The notes under the pieces: generated by a model | Seen by the model: the letters and a program-made list of their open reading frames with translations, nothing else | Database searches by the model: none | What the model was told of the DNA's origin: nothing | Translations under genes and position numbers: made by a program | Shown: piece by piece, positions 8,431 to 17,371 of the stretch | Layout of the letters: every line of letters starts with the position of its first letter | How positions within the stretch are numbered: position 1 is the first letter of the stretch | From: an uncultured Flavobacteriaceae bacterium | Lineage (GTDB): Bacteria; Bacteroidota; Bacteroidia; Flavobacteriales; Flavobacteriaceae | Length of the DNA: 64,000 bases | Direction: 5' to 3' | Assembly: GCA_947487895.1 (NCBI GenBank) | Contig: CANKYF010000005.1 | Coordinates: 186,001 to 250,000 of the forward strand

Positions 8431-8727
8431 TTTATATGCTATTTTATCTGTTAAATCTATGCTAACTTTATGTTAAGTTAAAATAGCATATTGTAAGGTT
8501 AATTGTAGATATGTTTTAATTAATGAATTACAATTTTAATTGTAAATTATTAAGGAGGTAGTAATGGTTAGTAGTGTAAGTTTATAGACTAATAACGTAT
8601 GAGTATATTGCTTTGGAATTAAAAAGTACTAGAGTTTTGTCTGTAAATAATTTGCAGATTTTCTTAAGAATTAAGAAGTGTGAATTAATAAAGTGAAATA
8701 GCAAATATCATTTAAATTTTAAGCAAA

Positions 8728-8755
8728 TAAAAGTGGGCCACCACAGCCCACTTTT
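8728..8755 (-). terminator. Terminator of secreted copy 3
   Basis: The stem AAAAGTGGGC / GCCCACTTTT has a short loop and lies just past the stop of the minus-strand gene at 8784-9380. Confidence 0.8.
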
Positions 8756-8783
8756 TACCAACTAAACTAAATAAGACATTAAA

Positions 8784-9380
8784 CTAATTATTAATGAATT
8801 TTGTAAAATCTTTATTATTTGAATTAAAGACTATTTTATAATTTCCAGCTTCAAGCTTGTATGCTCTTTCAATTGCTTGAACACCTTTAATATTTTCTGT
8901 ATATAATAACTCTTCCGAATCGTTAATTTTATTAATGCCATAAATGCTAACTTTCAACATCTCTTTGTTTGGAGAAAGTTTAGTAACATATACAGTGTTG
9001 TTTTTTAAAACAGCAACAGGCTTAAGAAAAATAGTTTCAGTATCTCTATTAAAAATTACTTTTTTATTAGAGATTGAAAAAGGCATTGTTTTTATTTCTA
9101 CGTCTTTTTCTAACTCAAAAAAGTAATTACCATTTGGTAGAGCAGAAAGATCAAACCCTTTAGCATATTCTCCAGATTTTTTAATTTCTTCCTTATATAA
9201 TGTAACACCATTAGTATCTGATATAGTTAGTAAATTACCAACTTTAACATTGTGTAATCTAAGCGCTGTTTTTTTAGCTTCTTTAACTACAATTTTGTCT
9301 TCAGCAGAAAAACCTGTAATAGTAGTACTTAATGTTATTATTAAGATTACTTTTTTAATATTTATATATAAGTTCTTCAT
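8784..9380 (-). CDS. Small secreted protein, DUF3244-like (tandem copy 3, diverged)
   Basis: A 198-residue third paralogue with a signal peptide at about residues 1-26. It shares the skeleton of copies 1 and 2 (GVTLYKEEIKKSGEYAKGFDLSALPNGNYFFELEKD; YVTKLSP; LLYTENIKGVQAIERAYKLEAGNY) but only about half of its residues. It is therefore the older branch, and copies 1 and 2 are a recent duplication. The -7 box is kept, but the FNR-type box is decayed to 5 of 10 consensus bases. Function unknown. Confidence 0.85.
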   Translation of the reverse strand: MKNLYINIKKVILIITLSTTITGFSAEDKIVVKEAKKTALRLHNVKVGNLLTISDTNGVTLYKEEIKKSGEYAKGFDLSALPNGNYFFELEKDVEIKTMPFSISNKKVIFNRDTETIFLKPVAVLKNNTVYVTKLSPNKEMLKVSIYGINKINDSEELLYTENIKGVQAIERAYKLEAGNYKIVFNSNNKDFTKFINN

Positions 9381-9408
9381 TTTAGGGTGTTACCATTAAT
9401 TAACACTG

Positions 9409-9416
9409 CAAAGATA
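9409..9416 (-). promoter_or_regulatory. -7 promoter box of secreted copy 3
   Basis: Reads TATCTTTG on the minus strand (TAnnTTTG). The sequence at the place of the FNR-type box (9442-9455) is TCAATTTTAGCTAA and no longer fits the consensus. An 18-base stretch further upstream (AATTTATATGCTATTTTA) is shared by all three copies. Confidence 0.55.
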
Positions 9417-9585
9417 TACTGGATATGTGTTCTGGAAAACATCAATTTTAGCTAATTTATATGCTATTTTAACCGTTAATTAAATGTTAAATCAATGTTA
9501 AGTTAATTTAGTGTATATTTAAGGTAATAAAATACATAAGGTGTAGATAATAAATATTAATTTTGTAAAAAAAATACACCTATCT

Positions 9586-10461
9586 ATGATTAATAAGAAA
9601 CCTACATTTAAAAAGCTATCACCATCTTTTGGTACATCTATATTGGTGAAACAACATAACGTTAAGTTAGATAGAAGTGAAATGTTTTGGCATTTTCACC
9701 CAGAAATAGAACTTATTTATATAAATAGAGGTCAAGGAAAGACCCATATTGGTAATCACTTATCATATTTTAATAATAGTCAGCTAATATTAATAGGATC
9801 TAATTTACCTCATAATGGATTTACAGATAGATTAACAGCAGCTGGCATTGAAACTACCATACAATTTAGACCAGATTTTTTAGGTGAAAATTTTTTTAAT
9901 AGAGTGCCAGAAGCTAATGCCATAAAAACATTGTTTGAAAAGGCAAAAGCTGGTATTATATTTAATAGGGTAGCTAAAGACTATGTAGGGCCCAAAATTG
10001 AAGATTTAGAAAATTATACTGGGTTTGATAGAATCTTAAAGTTGTTAGAGATTTTACAATATTTAGCCATTACCGATGATTATACCATTTTAAATGCGGA
10101 TGGTTTTGTGTTTGAAGCAGAACCACAGGATACAGATAAAATTAAAACTATTTACAAATATGTAAATGCAAACTTTAAAGAACATATTACTTTAGAAGAT
10201 ATTGCAGATAAGGTGAGTATGACGGTGCCAGCATTTTGTAGATATTTTAAAAAGACTACAGGCAAAACTTTTACTCAGGTGGTGAACGAAATTAGAATAG
10301 TACATGCTACTAAATTGCTAAATGAAAGTCAAAAAAGTATAGCAGATATTTGTTTTGAATGCGGGTTTAATAACTTCTCACATTTCAATAAACAGTTTAA
10401 TGAAATTATAGGAAAAAGTGCGTCTAATTACAGAAAAGAAATAAAGCAGATAATAGGCTAA
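9586..10461 (+). CDS. AraC-family regulator with N-terminal cupin
   Basis: A 291-residue one-component regulator. An N-terminal cupin has its metal/effector pocket near WHFHPEIELIYI. A C-terminal double helix-turn-helix (about residues 185-288) ends in the family signature SIADICFECGFNNFSHFNKQF. It has the same architecture and length as the regulator at 60163-61038. It reads away from the three secreted genes, so it could control them or itself, but nothing in the sequence decides this. Its stop overlaps the end of the convergent HD-hydrolase gene by 4 bases. A TAATTTTG -7 box lies at 9558-9565. Confidence 0.92.
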   Translation: MINKKPTFKKLSPSFGTSILVKQHNVKLDRSEMFWHFHPEIELIYINRGQGKTHIGNHLSYFNNSQLILIGSNLPHNGFTDRLTAAGIETTIQFRPDFLGENFFNRVPEANAIKTLFEKAKAGIIFNRVAKDYVGPKIEDLENYTGFDRILKLLEILQYLAITDDYTILNADGFVFEAEPQDTDKIKTIYKYVNANFKEHITLEDIADKVSMTVPAFCRYFKKTTGKTFTQVVNEIRIVHATKLLNESQKSIADICFECGFNNFSHFNKQFNEIIGKSASNYRKEIKQIIG

Positions 10462-11111
10462 ATCTTTCCGTTCCATTCATTGTAAAACTGTTTTAAGTAA
10501 AGTTCCATAAACTGGTGCCTCTCTAAGGCTAATTTTTGGCCTGTTTTGGTATTCATTCTGTCTTTGAGTAGTAATAACTTTTCGTAAAAATGATTTATGG
10601 TAGGAGCTTTAGAGGCTTTGTATTCCTCTTTAGTCATGTTTAAGTTTGGTTTTATTTCTGGGTTATAAAGTGGTCTGTTTTTAAAACCACCGTAATTAAA
10701 ACAACGGGCAATACCAATGGCTCCAATAGCATCTAATCTATCTGCATCTTGAATAACATCTAATTCAGCAGACTTAAACTTCTGTTCAATATTTCCCCCT
10801 TTAAAAGAGATATTTTCTATTATTTTAACAACATGTTCAATAACTTTAGAATCTATATTGTGTTTGAACAAAAACTCTCTTGCTATTTTTGGTCCTATGG
10901 TTTCATCTCCGTTATGAAATTTACTATCTGCAATATCATGTAACAAAGCACCTAAAGAGACTGTAAAAACATCAACAGATTCATTTTTAGCGATCAGCAA
11001 AGCATTATTGTAAACTCTTAAGGTGTGAAACCAGTCATGACCACCTTCTGCCCCAGAAAGTGTTTCTTGTACAAACGCTTTGGTCTTATTTATAATGTCT
11101 TCGGTAGTCAT
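10458..11111 (-). CDS. HD-domain phosphohydrolase
   Basis: A 217-residue cytosolic HD-superfamily metal hydrolase. Metal ligands are visible as His29 (HDWFHTLRV), the HD pair at 58-59 (LLHDIAD) and Asp122 (IQDADRLDAIG). Proteins of this YedJ-like group act on phosphate esters or nucleotides, but the substrate cannot be told. It is the last gene of a tight minus-strand run, 5 bases after the 112-residue gene. Confidence 0.88.
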   Translation of the reverse strand: MTTEDIINKTKAFVQETLSGAEGGHDWFHTLRVYNNALLIAKNESVDVFTVSLGALLHDIADSKFHNGDETIGPKIAREFLFKHNIDSKVIEHVVKIIENISFKGGNIEQKFKSAELDVIQDADRLDAIGAIGIARCFNYGGFKNRPLYNPEIKPNLNMTKEEYKASKAPTINHFYEKLLLLKDRMNTKTGQKLALERHQFMELYLKQFYNEWNGKI

Positions 11112-11116
11112 GCTCT

Positions 11117-11455
11117 TTATATTTCTTCTAAAATGGAATTACCTTTAGATGCGTCACCAGAAGTCCATTGCCAGGTTTCATGCAGTCGTATTTTTCCATT
11201 AGCATCAATTTCAGGTTTTGAGATGCAAATACCAGTCATTAACACTTCGTTTTTATTAATCTGATGATACCTCATATCAATAATACCTTCATCATTAACC
11301 AAACCAATTAAATGGCCTTCAATAACGTTACCTCCGCTGTAGTTACAAGTTAATATATTACCACTTTGTTTATAAAAAAAAATAGTTTCAGAGGTTGTTT
11401 CGCTGTTTTTAGAGCTTTTAACAGGCCTGAATCTTTTGTTATGATAATTAATCAA
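11117..11455 (-). CDS. Conserved small protein of unknown function
   Basis: A 112-residue cytosolic protein predicted to be mostly beta. Features include FFYKQSGNILTCNYSGGNVIEGHLIGLV and a C-terminal RLHETWQWTSGDASKG. Related Bacteroidota proteins are, as I recall, sometimes labelled N-acetylglutamate synthase, but I see no GNAT acetyl-CoA motif and the length is far too short, so I do not adopt that name. It sits 16 bases after the desaturase and 5 before the HD hydrolase, within the same transcript. Confidence 0.75.
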   Translation of the reverse strand: MINYHNKRFRPVKSSKNSETTSETIFFYKQSGNILTCNYSGGNVIEGHLIGLVNDEGIIDMRYHQINKNEVLMTGICISKPEIDANGKIRLHETWQWTSGDASKGNSILEEI

Positions 11456-11471
11456 CTTGTTAAATTTGAAT

Positions 11472-12464
11472 TTATTTTAATGATGCAGGTTCTACCCATT
11501 TAAACTGAAACGAGTTTTCAGGAATTTTAATTCTATCTGCTAACCTATACATTCTGTCGGGCAATCTCATTAGGTAATCTCTAGCCTTTTCAGCTTCATC
11601 TGTCAAATCAGTTATTTTGTCAATTTCCCAACGGTCAATTAACTTTTGAAGAATATCAACATAATCTTTTGAGGTATAAACACCAATACGTTGCGCTGTA
11701 TTTGAAAACTCTTCAAAAGCTGTACTAATCTTATTTCCAGATTCTCTTAAAAAATGAGCAGGCATTGTTATTTTTTGTTTCATCATGTAATGAAACGCCA
11801 TCATCATTTGGCTAGGATCTACTTTAAAAATACGTTCTACAAACTCTGAATATGCATTATGGTGCCTCATTTCATCTCCTGAAATTATTTGACACATCTT
11901 ACCTAGTTGTTTGTTTCCGCTTTTTTTGGCAATTTTTGCTACTCTATTATGTGAAATATAAGTGGCTAACTCTTGAAAACTGGTATAAACAAAGTTTTTA
12001 TAAGGATCTCTATCGGTTCCAATATCAAAACCATCTGAAATTAAATACTGCGTTGTTTTTTCAATTTCACGCATATTTACTCTTCCAGATAAATAAAGGT
12101 ATTTGTTTAGTACATCACCGTGTCTATTTTCTTCTCCAGTCCAGTGTCTTATCCATCTAGACCATCCGTTCTGGTTACCAACTTGATCTATGCCTTCAAC
12201 ATCCATTAACCAAGATTCATACGTTGGTAATGCTTCTTCAGTAATCATGTCTCCTACTAAAACTACCCAAAAATCATACGGTAATTCTTTAGATAATTCT
12301 CGTATTTCTTCTATTTCATCAAAGAAATTATCAGATTCAGAATTAGGAAGAAAATCTGTTGGTTGCCAAATCTTTTCAATAGGAATTAAATACTTTTCAA
12401 TAAGTGCGTCTACATCTTTTTCCAAAAACTGCATGACTTCTAATCGCACATTTTTTAATGACAT
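11472..12464 (-). CDS. Acyl-[acyl-carrier-protein] desaturase
   Basis: A 330-residue soluble di-iron desaturase of the stearoyl-ACP desaturase family. It introduces a cis double bond into ACP-bound acyl chains using O2 and ferredoxin. Both EXXH iron motifs are present, Glu112-His115 (EENRH) and Glu198-His201 (DEMRH), along with Glu76/77 and Glu165 as further ligands. It lies 11 bases downstream of plsC, so fatty-acyl unsaturation and transfer to glycerol phosphate are coupled in one operon. Confidence 0.93.
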   Translation of the reverse strand: MSLKNVRLEVMQFLEKDVDALIEKYLIPIEKIWQPTDFLPNSESDNFFDEIEEIRELSKELPYDFWVVLVGDMITEEALPTYESWLMDVEGIDQVGNQNGWSRWIRHWTGEENRHGDVLNKYLYLSGRVNMREIEKTTQYLISDGFDIGTDRDPYKNFVYTSFQELATYISHNRVAKIAKKSGNKQLGKMCQIISGDEMRHHNAYSEFVERIFKVDPSQMMMAFHYMMKQKITMPAHFLRESGNKISTAFEEFSNTAQRIGVYTSKDYVDILQKLIDRWEIDKITDLTDEAEKARDYLMRLPDRMYRLADRIKIPENSFQFKWVEPASLK

Positions 12465-12475
12465 TATATTTATTA

Positions 12476-13213
12476 TTAAGGGTGAATATGTTCTTTTATC
12501 TTCGATTCTACAATCGAAATAAGTTCAGACCTATCACTAAAATCTTTTAATTTTAATGGTTCGTGAACCTTGAATTTTATATGATTACCTATCCCCATAG
12601 GGAATTTACCATATCTAACCATTTTCCATGAATTGTTTATTGAAATTGGTACTACAATGGCCGATGGTATTTTTTTAAACAGAATTTCTAAGCCTTTTGT
12701 TTGAAATGCTTTTGGTACGCCATTTTTACTTCGTGTTCCTTCTGGAAAAATAACTGCAGCTCGTTTATTGGCTTCTATATATTCTCCAAATTTCATAATT
12801 GCAGGAAGCGATTGCCTTGGGTTTTTTCTATCAATTAAAACGGAACCTCCATGGCGTAAATTATATGATACGCTAGGTATACCTTTGCCCAATTCCATTT
12901 TACTAATAAATTTAGCATGGTGTTTACGCATATACCACATAATTGGTGATATATCATACATGCTTTGGTGGTTAGCAACAATAATCAAGGGCTGATTAGT
13001 CTCAATCTTATGCGGATTTTCAAAAGTAATTCTAGTACCTAAAACATATACACACTTTATTAGAAAAAACTGAAGTGCATCTACGCTTTTCTTATGAGCT
13101 TGATAACCAAGCACATTAAAGCAAAACCATTGTATTGGGTGAAATATTATTAGTGTTAGTAAAAAACACAAATAATATAGAATTGTAAGAGGGTATGACA
13201 AAATTTTTACCAT
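12476..13213 (-). CDS. plsC: 1-acyl-sn-glycerol-3-phosphate acyltransferase
   Basis: A 245-residue membrane acyltransferase that makes phosphatidic acid. An N-terminal hydrophobic anchor spans residues 5-25. Motif I is NHQSMYD (His82/Asp87) and motif III FPEGTR (156-161). It lies 26 bases after the lipoprotein gene and 11 bases before the desaturase; the close spacing makes a lipid-synthesis operon likely. Confidence 0.93.
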   Translation of the reverse strand: MVKILSYPLTILYYLCFLLTLIIFHPIQWFCFNVLGYQAHKKSVDALQFFLIKCVYVLGTRITFENPHKIETNQPLIIVANHQSMYDISPIMWYMRKHHAKFISKMELGKGIPSVSYNLRHGGSVLIDRKNPRQSLPAIMKFGEYIEANKRAAVIFPEGTRSKNGVPKAFQTKGLEILFKKIPSAIVVPISINNSWKMVRYGKFPMGIGNHIKFKVHEPLKLKDFSDRSELISIVESKIKEHIHP

Positions 13214-13239
13214 GGCCCCAAAAATACGTGAAATACTTG

Positions 13240-13641
13240 TTAATACACAGGAACACAGGCATTATCTTTGCAGATAACCTCTGAAGGTTTTTGTGCAAGA
13301 GCACAATCTGAATTTGCACCCCATTGGGCATTAAAAATAGATTCTAGTTGATTATAGCGGGCTACTTTAGATTCAAGTTCTTGAGTATCAATAGATGTAG
13401 AATAAATTAGGTAGCTCCAAGGACCTCCACAAGGTTTACTGCCAAACGCTATATATTTGCATTCTGTAGTTTCATTACATACAGATCCTGCAACCAGTGC
13501 GTCTATTTCCGCTTTTAGTTCAACTAAGGTTTGAGTGTCATTTTCACGAGAGGAATCGTTACTATCATCACTTGTAAGACAAGCTGTGAAAATTAAACAA
13601 ATTAAGGTTAAAATGTATAAAGATTTAGGGATGTATTTCAT
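13240..13641 (-). CDS. Cys-rich lipoprotein of unknown function
   Basis: A 133-residue lipoprotein with a hydrophobic signal and lipobox IFTAC (Cys21). The mature part has a low-complexity Ser/Asp linker and six further cysteines in pairs (CNETTEC, CGGPWSY, DCALAQ, CKDNAC), suggesting a small disulphide-stabilised domain. The CGGPWSYLIYS segment looks like a conserved core. It may head the plsC operon (26-base gap). Confidence 0.8.
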   Translation of the reverse strand: MKYIPKSLYILTLICLIFTACLTSDDSNDSSRENDTQTLVELKAEIDALVAGSVCNETTECKYIAFGSKPCGGPWSYLIYSTSIDTQELESKVARYNQLESIFNAQWGANSDCALAQKPSEVICKDNACVPVY

Positions 13642-13698
13642 GATACTTCTTTTAATTTAAAGATGAATTAAAATTTAAAAGGTTGCGTAGAGATATTA

Positions 13699-13723
13699 AA
13701 AAAACCACGATTTTATCGTGGTT
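13699..13723 (-). terminator. Terminator of the bacilliredoxin gene
   Basis: The stem AAACCACGAT / ATCGTGGTTT is followed, on the minus strand, by a T-run. It separates the bacilliredoxin gene from the lipoprotein-plsC operon. Confidence 0.8.
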
Positions 13724-13752
13724 TATATTCTTTGTTTTTGAGTTAAAGCTTT

Positions 13753-14163
13753 TTAACAATGTTCGTTATAAGCATCAACCAAATTTTCTGCAATAAGTTC
13801 AGCTGGTCTACCTTCAATATGATGACGCTCAAGCATATGTACTAATTCCCCATCTTTAAAAAGAGCCATACTTGGCGAACTTGGAGGGAATGGAATCATA
13901 TATTCTCTTGCTTTAGTCACAGCTTCTTTGTCTACTCCTGCAAATACTGTAACAATATTATCTGGTTTTTTATCATTTTGTAAGCTAATTTTAGCTCCAG
14001 GACGCGCATTAGCAGCAGCACATCCACAAACTGAATTTACTACCACTAAAGTAGTACCTTCTTTTGCTATAGCAGCGTCAACCGCTTCTACAGTATGTAA
14101 TTCTTCAAAACCAACGTTTGTTAAATCTTCTCTCATTGGTTTTACTAATTCTGCTGGGTACAT
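13753..14163 (-). CDS. BrxA/BrxB-family bacilliredoxin
   Basis: A 136-residue thioredoxin-fold protein with the CGC active site (NSVCGCAAANARPG) and a C-terminal NEHC, as in YphP/YqiW. In Bacillus these remove bacillithiol from oxidised proteins. Flavobacteria may use bacillithiol or another thiol, so the in vivo partner is inference. Expressed alone from its own promoter. Confidence 0.92.
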   Translation of the reverse strand: MYPAELVKPMREDLTNVGFEELHTVEAVDAAIAKEGTTLVVVNSVCGCAAANARPGAKISLQNDKKPDNIVTVFAGVDKEAVTKAREYMIPFPPSSPSMALFKDGELVHMLERHHIEGRPAELIAENLVDAYNEHC

Positions 14164-14201
14164 ATTTTTAAATTTAAATAATTAACAATTTTTTAGTGTT
14201 G

Positions 14202-14209
14202 CAAAGATA
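14202..14209 (-). promoter_or_regulatory. -7 box of the bacilliredoxin gene
   Basis: Reads TATCTTTG on the minus strand (TAnnTTTG), 38 bases before the start codon. No clear -33 TTG is seen. Confidence 0.5.
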
Positions 14210-14374
14210 CCAATTGTGTAACAAAATTGTCATGCAATCAACTAACTATATTATATTTACTCAGTTATTTAACATTTATTTAAATAGGTCTGAGTGAACC
14301 TACAAAAATTACAGTCTGCTTTTTAGATTATTATTTTATATGTAGGTTTGACGATAAATAAAATTTATAATTAC

Positions 14375-15142
14375 ATGAGTGTTTCAAAATGGATTGGTGG
14401 TGCATTAGGTTGGTCTTTTGGTGGACCAATTGGAGCCATAATAGGAGTTGCATTAGGAAGTATTGTTGATGCTATGGCAAATGGCGCTGGAGATATATTA
14501 ATAGGCGAAGGAAAAAAACAAAAAAGAACAACACATAGAAGTAGAACTCAAAGACCTCAAACACAGTCTGGAGATTTTGAAGTGAGCTTATTAGTTTTAG
14601 CTTCTATTGTTATTAAAGCTGATGGGAAACAAGACCAACGAGAGTTAGATTATGTACGTGAGCAGTTTTCTAGTATGTACGGCAAAGAGCGTGCTAATCA
14701 TGCATTCAAGTTGTTTAAAGGCATAAGCAAACAAAAGATTTCTAAAAGACAGGTGTGTTTACAGATTAAGCAGATGATGGATCATCCATCACGTTTACAA
14801 TTAATGCATTTTTTATTTGGAATAGCCAAAGCTGATGGTATTGTTACTAAAGATGAAGAACGCGAAATTCAAATAATGGCGGGGTATTTAGGAATTAATG
14901 CTCGTGACTACGAAAGTATAAAAGCCATGTTCTATAACAGTAGTGATAATGCATATACTGTTTTAGAAGTAGAAAAAGGCGCATCAGTTGATAAAATTAA
15001 ACGTGCCTACCGAAAAATGGCTAAAAAATACCATCCAGATAGAGTGATTCATTTAGGTAAAGAACATCAAAAAGGTGCTGAAGAAAAGTTTAGACAGGTT
15101 CAAGAAGCTTATGAGCATTTGCAAAAGGAGTTGAGGTTTTAG
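14375..15142 (+). CDS. TerB-DnaJ protein (DjlA-like co-chaperone)
   Basis: 255 residues. An N-terminal Gly-rich hydrophobic segment at about 3-30 ([21 protein letters not shown]) probably anchors or inserts in the membrane. A TerB-like helical domain spans about residues 65-185. A C-terminal J domain carries HPD at 220-222, the motif that stimulates DnaK ATPase. The order anchor-TerB-J is that of DjlA. The start at 14375 was preferred over a TTG at 14348. A TAGGTTTG -7 box lies at 14343-14350. Confidence 0.9.
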   Translation: MSVSKWIGGALGWSFGGPIGAIIGVALGSIVDAMANGAGDILIGEGKKQKRTTHRSRTQRPQTQSGDFEVSLLVLASIVIKADGKQDQRELDYVREQFSSMYGKERANHAFKLFKGISKQKISKRQVCLQIKQMMDHPSRLQLMHFLFGIAKADGIVTKDEEREIQIMAGYLGINARDYESIKAMFYNSSDNAYTVLEVEKGASVDKIKRAYRKMAKKYHPDRVIHLGKEHQKGAEEKFRQVQEAYEHLQKELRF

Positions 15143-15152
15143 TTGAGTTTTG

Positions 15153-15178
15153 TCATTCCCGCGTAGGCGGGAATCCAC
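15153..15178. repeat. Dispersed palindromic repeat, GTCATTCCCGC family
   Basis: GTCATTCCCGC-GTAG-GCGGGAAT forms a perfect 8-bp stem with a 4-base loop, in the gap after the DnaJ gene. It looks like a REP-type intergenic element and could also work as a weak terminator. Confidence 0.65.
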
Positions 15179-15250
15179 ATTTTTTAAAATTATTTTATTT
15201 TTACAGGAGACCTTTTCACAATTTGACCATTAAGTGATAAAGTAACCTTT

Positions 15251-15790
15251 ATGAATGATAAAAAAATCTTAGAACTTTTTAAACAAGGTCAACGCGAAAA
15301 AGCTTTTAGTAAATTATATGCTCTATATCCTAAAATAGAAGCTTTAATTCTATCTAAAGGAGGGCAAAAACAAGATGCCTCTGATGTTTTTCAAGAAGCA
15401 CTCATTATTTTAAATAGAAATCTGGAAAAGTCAGATTTTCAACTTACCTCATCATTTTATACTTATTTATATGCCGTATCCAGATTTATTTGGAAGGATA
15501 CTCAAAAGAAATTTTCAAAACAAGAACTACATGATTTGAATGATACTGAGGTTGAACATTTTCATGCTGTTTTAGAGGAAAAGAAATATCAACTTGCTGA
15601 ACGTGCATTTCTCGAATTAGGGAAACGATGTCAAGAACTTTTAAGGTTGTTTTATCACAGAGCTATGTCTTTTAAAGAAATAGCTAGAGTGATGCAATTT
15701 AAATCAGAAAAGATTGCAAAAAACCAGAAGTACAAATGCTTAAAAAAAGCAAAATACATCTACAGAACCATTAAACCAGTTCAATCTTAA
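15251..15790 (+). CDS. ECF-type RNA polymerase sigma factor
   Basis: A 179-residue sigma-70 family protein. Region 2 lies near residues 20-90 (DASDVFQEALIILNRNL, then TYLYAVSRFIWKD for -10 recognition and melting). Region 4 lies near 115-175, with a helix-turn-helix around MSFKEIARVMQFKSEKIAKNQKYKCLKKAK. It is followed after 11 bases by a membrane protein arranged like an anti-sigma factor, so the pair likely forms a signal-responsive switch. Confidence 0.9.
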   Translation: MNDKKILELFKQGQREKAFSKLYALYPKIEALILSKGGQKQDASDVFQEALIILNRNLEKSDFQLTSSFYTYLYAVSRFIWKDTQKKFSKQELHDLNDTEVEHFHAVLEEKKYQLAERAFLELGKRCQELLRLFYHRAMSFKEIARVMQFKSEKIAKNQKYKCLKKAKYIYRTIKPVQS

Positions 15791-15801
15791 TTCAAAGTAT
15801 C

Positions 15802-17370
15802 ATGGAAGCACACATTCAAAATATAGAGTTAATAAATGCCTATTTAAATAAGAGGTTATCTTTAAAAGAAGTAAAAGATTTTGAAAACAAATTAAAAACA
15901 GATGACCAATTTAGATTGCTTTATGAAGAACATATAGATTTATTAGAAGGCATAAAGCGTCAGGAACTAAAGGCTGAAATTAAATTAGGCAAACAAAGAT
16001 ATATTAGAGGTAAATGGTTAAGATATTTTGGTTTTGGAAGTATTGTAATTATCCTTGGGGTTATATGTTTTAATCTCTTTAATCCGAAAAAAAACACTTT
16101 AAAAAACACGTTGAATTTTGAAGCAGATTACACGCAGCAATTCAAACTTGCTTCAGATTCTATTATTGAAGTAAAAGGAGAAAAAGGAACCTTACTAAGG
16201 TTTCATCCAAATGATTTAGAAACAAATTCTGGCGAACAATTTTCAGGTGATAGTTTAACTGTAGAACTTATAGAGCTTACAACAAAACAAGACTTATTAT
16301 TGGCAAATGCGCAAACAGTCTCAAATGGTAAATGGTTGATATCTGGAGGGGCTTTTAAAATTGATATAAAAGCTAATAATGAACCTTTGGTATTAAAGGA
16401 AGGTAAAACAATTGATGTAACATTTCCTAAGAATACTAAAGAGCTAAACATGGAATTGTTTTATGGTGAAAGAGATAAAAGGGGTTATATGAATTGGGTG
16501 CCAACTAGCAGAGAAATAAGACCAGATCCTTTTGTTATTTACATTTCGGAAAATTCAATATTAGATGAAGAATTTACGATACGATACCAAGTAGATATGT
16601 ATAAAGATGTATTAGTGTCTGATACTTTGGGGTTCATGAATATTAAAGATATGAAACAGAGATTTCCTAAAGGAAATTTTTATAATATAAATAGAGATAC
16701 TATTAGATTATTAAACGAAAGGGTGTTTATTATTGATGATAAGTATAATTGCGATACTTCTTGGTTAAACGAGAATATAACTTTCAAAACAAAAAATATA
16801 GATTCTTTATACAATAAAAAAGAGGTAGTTATAGATTCTGTATTAATTGATTTAAAATCTCCAATTTGGGTTGAATGTAGAATAATAAAGGGAGAAGTAA
16901 CCAAACAAATTTCTAAACAACATTCAGATAGTTTGAAAAATATTTTTTCTAGAGAATACTATGATGAACAGTTGAGAAAATATTCTCTTAGCATAGAACA
17001 AACACAACTTTTAAACAAACAGATTAGTAGTTTTTACAGGACTATTAAGATATCAAAATTAGGGTGGATAAATATTGATAAGTTTAGTCCAGAAGAAGAA
17101 AAGGTAACCGTAAAGTTAGATTTTAATTTAAAAATAAACCATCGTCAAATCTATGTAATAGACGAAAGAAACAATACTGTATTAAACGTTTATAATAATG
17201 AAATTAATCTACCAATAAATAAAAGCTTTAAAATTATGGCTTTTGGTATGAAAGATAAGCAACTATACGGGTTTAAAAAGTCTGTGAGATATAAGAAAAA
17301 TGGTGTTTTAGATGTTAACTATAAAAAAATCAATGAGTCTCAAATAAAAGGTTTCATGACTCTTAAATAG
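15802..17370 (+). CDS. Putative membrane anti-sigma factor with a large extracytoplasmic domain
   Basis: 522 residues. Residues 1-70 are a charged helical cytosolic part (MEAHIQNIELINAYLNKRL..FENKLKTDDQFR) of the kind that holds ECF sigma factors. A single membrane helix spans about 73-92 (YFGFGSIVIILGVICFNLF), followed by about 425 mainly beta residues outside. I see no FecR signature and no zinc HxxxCxxC motif. The anti-sigma role is inferred from topology and from the sigma gene 11 bases upstream. Its stop is one base from that of the convergent HEAT-repeat gene. Confidence 0.7.
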   Translation: MEAHIQNIELINAYLNKRLSLKEVKDFENKLKTDDQFRLLYEEHIDLLEGIKRQELKAEIKLGKQRYIRGKWLRYFGFGSIVIILGVICFNLFNPKKNTLKNTLNFEADYTQQFKLASDSIIEVKGEKGTLLRFHPNDLETNSGEQFSGDSLTVELIELTTKQDLLLANAQTVSNGKWLISGGAFKIDIKANNEPLVLKEGKTIDVTFPKNTKELNMELFYGERDKRGYMNWVPTSREIRPDPFVIYISENSILDEEFTIRYQVDMYKDVLVSDTLGFMNIKDMKQRFPKGNFYNINRDTIRLLNERVFIIDDKYNCDTSWLNENITFKTKNIDSLYNKKEVVIDSVLIDLKSPIWVECRIIKGEVTKQISKQHSDSLKNIFSREYYDEQLRKYSLSIEQTQLLNKQISSFYRTIKISKLGWINIDKFSPEEEKVTVKLDFNLKINHRQIYVIDERNNTVLNVYNNEINLPINKSFKIMAFGMKDKQLYGFKKSVRYKKNGVLDVNYKKINESQIKGFMTLK

Positions 17371-17371
17371 A

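Larger units (their letters stand above)
8358..8783. other. Gene-free interval between copies 2 and 3
   Basis: 426 bases. 8358-8510 is the duplicated upstream region; 8728-8755 is the terminator of copy 3. Between them I see only AT-rich sequence without a supportable frame or RNA gene. Confidence 0.65.

Noticed and set aside
11117-11455. Name 'N-acetylglutamate synthase' for the 112-residue protein
   Set aside because: No GNAT acetyl-CoA motif and far too short; the name appears to be an inherited label.
11852-12522. Plus-strand frames opposite the desaturase gene
   Set aside because: Antisense to an intact di-iron desaturase with all metal ligands; low-complexity translations.
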